Source: an uncultured Pelagibacteraceae bacterium (GTDB lineage: Bacteria; Pseudomonadota; Alphaproteobacteria; Pelagibacterales; Pelagibacteraceae). Taken from it: a stretch of 64,000 bases of DNA. Under the pieces are notes generated by a model. The model was not told the origin of the DNA. It did no database searches and worked only from the letters and a program-made list of their open reading frames with translations. The stretch lies in assembly GCA_902524235.1 (NCBI GenBank), contig CABZCF010000003.1:1-64000 (forward strand). The letters are read 5' to 3'. Positions 60,585 through 64,000 of the stretch are shown piece after piece. Position numbers and translations under genes: made by a program. Numbering within the stretch: the stretch's first letter is position 1; the number at the start of each line of letters is the position of its first letter.

Positions 60585-60613
60585 CCCATGTTCAATACAT
60601 TAAACAACATGGG
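60585..60613 (+). terminator. Hairpin CCCATGTT/AACATGGG with a following T-rich run
   Basis: A perfect 8-bp inverted repeat with a 13-base loop is followed on the plus strand by TTTTATATATTTTTATT, the form of an intrinsic terminator. No plus-strand gene ends here, so it would stop antisense transcripts coming from the tRNA/tuf side. On the minus strand the same hairpin falls at the very start of the predicted tRNA-Tyr transcript. The role is uncertain. Confidence 0.45.
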
Positions 60614-60614
60614 T

Positions 60615-60642
60615 TTTATATATTTTTATTGTATAATTGCAA
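60615..60642 (-). promoter_or_regulatory. Promoter at the head of the tRNA-tuf-rpl-rpoBC array
   Basis: On the minus strand TTGCAA and TATAAA are 16 bp apart, the same spacing as the rpsL and rpsM promoters. It is the only good candidate in the 129-bp gap before tRNA-Tyr. A plus-strand TATAAT (60632-60637) overlaps the -35 by one base and may belong to the divergent rlmB, whose -35 is poor. Confidence 0.6.
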
Positions 60643-60694
60643 TACGTGAAATAGAGGTAAAAAATGATGCAAATTAAAGAAAAATAGTAAATTA

Positions 60695-61436
60695 ATGAGT
60701 AATAAGTCATCTTTTTTTTATAGTTGGAAAACACGCTGTTATAGAGGCTTTAAAAAACCCTAATAGAAAAATACTAAGAGTTTTTTTAACAGAGGAGAGT
60801 AAGAAAATAATACATAGAAGTAGCCCTAATAAAAATCTTTTATCTAATAATAAAGTCCATTTTAAAACTAAGAAAGAGCTAGATAAGTATTGTTCAAAAG
60901 AAGATCTACTTCACCAAGGCTTTGTTGCTGAAATTGAGCATATTGAAAATATAAACTTAAAAGAATTTATTAAAAACAAAAAGAATATAAATTTTGTATG
61001 TCTTGATGGAGTTAGCGATCCAAGAAATATAGGTTCGATAATAAGAAGTGCAGTATCTTTTAGAATAGATGGATTGATAGTAAAAGAAAGAAACTTTCCT
61101 AAAGAAAGTAAGCTTATGTTTAAATCGGCAAGTGGTTGCATGGAATACATTAATATATTTCAGGTACCTAATATAAAGACAACAATGAAATTTCTTAAAG
61201 AAAAAAACTTTTGGGTTTATGGTTTTGACTCAAAAAGTAAAAAAAATTTTATTGATGTAGAATGGAAAGGCAATAATATATTATTATTTGGATCTGAAGG
61301 AGAAGGAATTAAGAAACATACTGAAAAGTATGCAGATTTTTTAGTAAAAATTGATATGAATGAAAAAATAGAGAGTTTAAATATTTCAAATAGTGCTGCG
61401 ATAGTATTTCATCACATAAACAGATATCAAAAATAA
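60695..61436 (+). CDS. rlmB: 23S rRNA 2'-O-ribose methyltransferase RlmB, apparent frameshift near the start
   Basis: SPOUT/TrmH-family enzyme that in E. coli methylates G2251 of 23S rRNA. The track shows only the last 120 residues. Reading upstream in frame recovers the rest: IVGKHAVIEALKNPNRKI (from 60720), CLDGVSDPRNIGSIIRSAVS (motif 1), ILLFGSEGEGIKKHT and ESLNISNSAAIVF (motifs 2 and 3). The only plausible start, ATG at 60695 (MSNKSSFF), is in another frame. A run of eight Ts at 60712-60719 separates them, and seven Ts would give MSNKSSFFIVGKHAVIEAL and about 246 residues. The in-frame stop at 60696 and the absence of other start codons rule out a simple alternative. The cause may be a sequence error, a real mutation or slippage. 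Confidence 0.85.
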
Positions 61437-61473
61437 CTTGATAATATTTATTTTCATATTAATAAGTAAATAT

Positions 61474-61549
61474 GCCCTTGTAGCTCAGTTGGTAGAGCAA
61501 TTGATTTGTAATCAATAGGTCCGCGGTTCGAGTCCGTGCGGGGGCACCA
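61474..61549 (+). tRNA. tRNA-Thr (anticodon UGU)
   Basis: GCCCTTG pairs with CGGGGGC (two G-T pairs). The anticodon arm TTGAT-TTGTAA-ATCAA gives anticodon TGT, read as UGU. The T arm is GCGG-TTCGAGT-CCGT. Discriminator A and an encoded CCA end at 61549. TTGATA at 61439 could be a -35, but the -10 is weak. Read-through from rlmB, 37 bp upstream, is equally possible. Confidence 0.94.
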
Positions 61550-61557
61550 CTAAAAAA

Positions 61558-62592
61558 TTATTCTAAAGCTTTTCCAACAATTGTTGCAGAACCTTCTAAT
61601 CTCTCGATAGACTCAATATAAACCTGTGTTTGACTTTTACCACCAAGTGGTGCCAGTGTGCCTGTACCGGCTTCAAGGTCATGTGCACCCTCAATAATGA
61701 TCTGTCCATTTCCTGTTGATCCAGAAGCATCAACAGTTGTAAATTTCCCGTAGAAAAATAATCTTTTATCTGCATCAGTGTTATTTGTGTCATGGTTATA
61801 CCAGTCCATTAACTCTTGTTTACTTTTACAACCAGTATCGCAAGTGTAGTTAGCTGCAAGTTCAGTTGGTGAAATTTGCATTGATGAATTTACATCTACA
61901 AATTCGTCGAAGTCGGTGTTTCCATCTGACTTTAACCCTCTAACCGTAGATGCTACAACTGGTAGAGAGGTTATACCTGCTGAGCCTGTGTTCCATTCAT
62001 GTTGAACTTGTGATGCACCTTTTAAAGTTATTCTTGTATACATATCGGCACTCATTTCTTTTTTGTTAAAGTTAACATAAACTTTTCCTCTTCCCTCTTG
62101 AACTGCATCTGCAAATACATCTGAAGTAGATGGTTTATTATAAGTTAATCCATTAGACCCAGTCTCAACTCTTTCTAGTGTAAACCAACCTGAGTCATAA
62201 ACAACTACATCTTGGTCTAATGTCATTACATAGTCTTGATCTTTTTCTTCGATGTTATCTTTCATCTTTTCCATTTCTTTAGCAATTTCTTTAGAGTCTG
62301 ATGACACATTAGACAAAGCTGATAAAGCACCCTCGTCGACTTTTAAATCTAATTTTTCAGCATTTTCTTTTATATCTTGTTTTAAATTTGTTGAATTTAT
62401 TAAATTAGATGTAACATTTTGAGAGTTGTTTATAACATTGCTTGAATTAACTACGGAATGACTCATTGAACTGGACATTTGATTTACTATGTTTGTTGTG
62501 GCGGGAGTTGGTGTCGATACCACTGCATAAGAATAGCTAAAATAGGTAGCAATAAATAAAATAGATTTAAATATAATTTTAAAATTTTTCAT
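61558..62592 (-). CDS. Secreted protein of unknown function, envelope cluster
   Basis: Not recognised. The 344 residues begin with a signal peptide (KNFKIIFKSILFIATYFSYSYA) without a lipobox Cys. Residues about 30-70 are a Ser/Asn-rich stretch with repeated SxNVxNNS-like units. A short charged helix follows (KEIAKEMEKMKDNIEEKDQD), then a C-terminal domain from about 125 rich in beta-type sequence (DVVVYDSGWFTLERVETGSN, GRGKVYVNFNKKEMSADMYT, GNGQIIIEGAHDLEAGTG). Two cysteines (YTCDTGCKS) may form a disulfide. The gene follows the FecR-domain gene with no gap, so it is the third member of an operon. It could be an exported surface or adhesin-like protein, but this is inference from context only. 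Confidence 0.8.
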   Translation of the reverse strand: MKNFKIIFKSILFIATYFSYSYAVVSTPTPATTNIVNQMSSSMSHSVVNSSNVINNSQNVTSNLINSTNLKQDIKENAEKLDLKVDEGALSALSNVSSDSKEIAKEMEKMKDNIEEKDQDYVMTLDQDVVVYDSGWFTLERVETGSNGLTYNKPSTSDVFADAVQEGRGKVYVNFNKKEMSADMYTRITLKGASQVQHEWNTGSAGITSLPVVASTVRGLKSDGNTDFDEFVDVNSSMQISPTELAANYTCDTGCKSKQELMDWYNHDTNNTDADKRLFFYGKFTTVDASGSTGNGQIIIEGAHDLEAGTGTLAPLGGKSQTQVYIESIERLEGSATIVGKALE

Positions 62593-63162
62593 TTAATTTT
62601 TTATCATTGCTTGAAAACCAGGTTTGGTTATATCAGTCATATTTATTCCGTCTGTAAGTTGAATATTGCCTGGGATCATTCCTAGTGTGTTATTTGGACC
62701 AGGGCCTAATAATAATACTGTACTTTCCTTATCTGAATTTGAAGATACAAGAAATTCTGTCCCTCTTGCACCTAATGTTCCAGCAGGCATTTTAACTTCT
62801 AAGTTATCTGGATTTTTCTTGCTGATTTTACCAGTAATAAACTTTACTGTTCCTGACTTTATATTTGTAACAAAATTTCCATCATCAGTTTTTGGGTCAT
62901 AAACAAAATCATCTATTGTTAATTCAGTATTTTCTCCGACAGTCATTACTGTTTCATCTAAAAATAATATTTGAGCATTAGATTTTGAGCTTACAAATAT
63001 TGTATCACCAAAAAATACTTTAGAACCGTTTATTAATTTTTCATTTTTTTGATTATTTATATCTCCGACAGCAACCCCTATCACTCCTATGAATTCACTA
63101 CTAATAGATTTAGTTATAAAGCTTAAAAAAATAAAAATTGTTAATAAAAATTTTTTAGTCAT
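62593..63162 (-). CDS. FecR-domain secreted protein
   Basis: A 189-residue protein with a signal peptide (KKFLLTIFIFLSFITKSISS) and a FecR-type domain. Typical segments are IGVAVGDINNQKNEKLINGS, KVFFGDTIFVSSKSNAQILF, LDETVMTVGENTELTIDDFV, FVTNIKSGTVKFITGKISKK and VKMPAGTLGARGTEFLV. Unlike classical FecR it has no N-terminal cytoplasmic part, no transmembrane anchor after the start, and no sigma factor gene beside it, so sigma-regulator function is unlikely. Such stand-alone FecR domains occur in exported proteins of marine bacteria. It overlaps the barrel gene by 8 bp and abuts the next gene. Confidence 0.87.
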   Translation of the reverse strand: MTKKFLLTIFIFLSFITKSISSEFIGVIGVAVGDINNQKNEKLINGSKVFFGDTIFVSSKSNAQILFLDETVMTVGENTELTIDDFVYDPKTDDGNFVTNIKSGTVKFITGKISKKNPDNLEVKMPAGTLGARGTEFLVSSNSDKESTVLLLGPGPNNTLGMIPGNIQLTDGINMTDITKPGFQAMIKN

Positions 63163-64000
63163 TAAAATTTAGTCTTTTTGTTATCCCAATTGTTTTAAAT
63201 GCTCTTTTAATTTCGTAGTTGGGTAAGCTAGAATTTACATTAGATTCTCTAAAACTTAAAGTATAAAAGGTTGTATTATCCTTATTTATTTTTCTTAAAA
63301 AAGGTAATATTTGATTGATATCACCTCTCAAAGAAATATTTGTTACTAAACTTCTGTCATTTCTATAACGCAACATTGATATAGCATTATTTTTGGCTTG
63401 ATAAGCATTATATAAATAAGTAGCTGACGCTGACAAAGTTCCAAAAGAAAAAATTCTAGAGGCTCGAAAATTTACACCATTAGACTCGTAACTATGAAAT
63501 TCTTTTGCATGATCTGTTTTGCCATATATTAATTTTGTACTTATTTGTGTTCTATTAGATATGTTATGATTTAGTCTGATTGATGCAGAATAAGCTTCGT
63601 TATTGTTATTATCACCTGCCTCTTTAAACAATTGAATACCACCAACAACAGGATTTGGTCTTGAATGATATCTTGAGTCTGAATAACTCAAAGCATAATT
63701 TAAATTAAATTTATCATTAAAAATATATGTATTATTAATTCCTACCCCTTTTACTTGATAGTCCTCTTGCATTCTATAATTTGGATTATTGAAATAAACA
63801 TATGGTGAAAAATAATGATTTTTATAAGCTTTAAAATAACTTATTGAGCTTGAATATATATCACTCTCACCTTTGTGTTTTTTGTTGTTAGTATTAAAAT
63901 TAGATCCAAGATTTAAATACAAAGAAGAAGTTTGATCTAAAATTCTTCCTATAGTAAGTGAGGTTCCCCTTGTGTAAGTTTTATCGTATTCCATAGTGCT
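63155..64000 (-). CDS. Outer-membrane beta-barrel-like protein, C-terminal part (cut by window edge)
   Basis: The open frame continues past 64000 (upstream of the track's Met it reads ST-MEYDKTYTRGTSLTI), so only about 281 C-terminal residues are seen. The text alternates polar and hydrophobic residues in strands separated by Asn/Asp/Ser-rich turns (SLYLNLGSNFNTNNKKHKGE, FSPYVYFNNPNYRMQEDYQV, FNLNYALSYSDSRYHSRPNP). This is the pattern of an outer-membrane barrel of about 12-16 strands. It may be the barrel part of a TPR-plus-barrel (DUF560/Slam-like) protein, but the diagnostic N-terminal part is outside the window. It is the first gene of the three-gene string. Confidence 0.72.
   Translation of the reverse strand, partial: STMEYDKTYTRGTSLTIGRILDQTSSLYLNLGSNFNTNNKKHKGESDIYSSSISYFKAYKNHYFSPYVYFNNPNYRMQEDYQVKGVGINNTYIFNDKFNLNYALSYSDSRYHSRPNPVVGGIQLFKEAGDNNNNEAYSASIRLNHNISNRTQISTKLIYGKTDHAKEFHSYESNGVNFRASRIFSFGTLSASATYLYNAYQAKNNAISMLRYRNDRSLVTNISLRGDINQILPFLRKINKDNTTFYTLSFRESNVNSSLPNYEIKRAFKTIGITKRLNFND

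Noticed and set aside
61074-61436. Track ORF of 120 residues taken as a complete short SpoU methyltransferase
   Set aside because: The same frame continues upstream to 60720 with conserved RlmB sequence, so the Met at 61074 is internal.

Overview
The window is AT-rich, tightly packed DNA from a streamlined alphaproteobacterium, most likely the SAR11 clade (Pelagibacterales). The support is very low GC with Lys/Asn/Ile-rich proteins, almost no intergenic DNA, frequent 1-8 bp start/stop overlaps, small versions of housekeeping enzymes, a sarcosine oxidase operon, and the alphaproteobacterial order tRNA-Tyr, tRNA-Gly, tuf, tRNA-Trp, secE, nusG, rpl, rpoBC. The taxon is inferred from gene content and order, not from a database search. 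No CRISPR array, insertion sequence, prophage or rRNA gene is visible, and no gene-free stretch exceeds 300 bp.

Layout. (1) 1-5654, minus strand: dapA, smpB, folK, a short RelA/SpoT homologue, pyrE, pdxJ, acpS and lepB (cut by the left edge). (2) 5695-13404: a lytic transglycosylase, a 227-bp gap with possible gene debris, tRNA-Ser(GCU) on the minus strand, and the heterotetrameric sarcosine oxidase operon soxBDAG. (3) 13366-19493, minus: a MATE exporter, TrhO, an O-methyltransferase and gatCAB. (4) 19539-26127, plus: ruvX, pyrB, a dihydroorotase-like pyrC that lacks the HxH motif, plsY, topA, a small secreted protein and a RidA-family gene. (5) 26124-32013: ugd and galU (minus), panC (plus), mgtE (minus), lipB (plus) and an RluA-family pseudouridine synthase (minus).

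(6) 32027-60565, minus: one unbroken co-directional array of about 28.5 kb. In transcription order it is tRNA-Tyr, tRNA-Gly, tuf, tRNA-Trp, secE-nusG, rplKAJL, rpoBC, rpsLG-fusA, then the fused S10-spc-alpha clusters with secY, adk and rpoA, ending at rplQ. Good sigma70-like promoters are visible at its head, before rpsL and before rpsM. rpmD (L30), rpmJ (L36) and a second tuf are missing from their usual places. (7) 60695-61549, plus: rlmB, with an apparent frameshift in a T8 run, and tRNA-Thr(UGU). (8) 61558-64000, minus: a compact cell-envelope cluster of an outer-membrane barrel-like protein (cut by the right edge), a FecR-domain secreted protein and an unrecognised secreted protein. This cluster is the best candidate for an undescribed system.

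The genes are mostly core information processing, with peripheral enzymes for pyrimidine, folate, lysine, pantothenate, lipoate and one-carbon metabolism. The least ordinary items are the envelope cluster, the HxH-less PyrC, the shortened (p)ppGpp enzyme, the rlmB frameshift, and the tail-to-tail overlaps of convergent genes.
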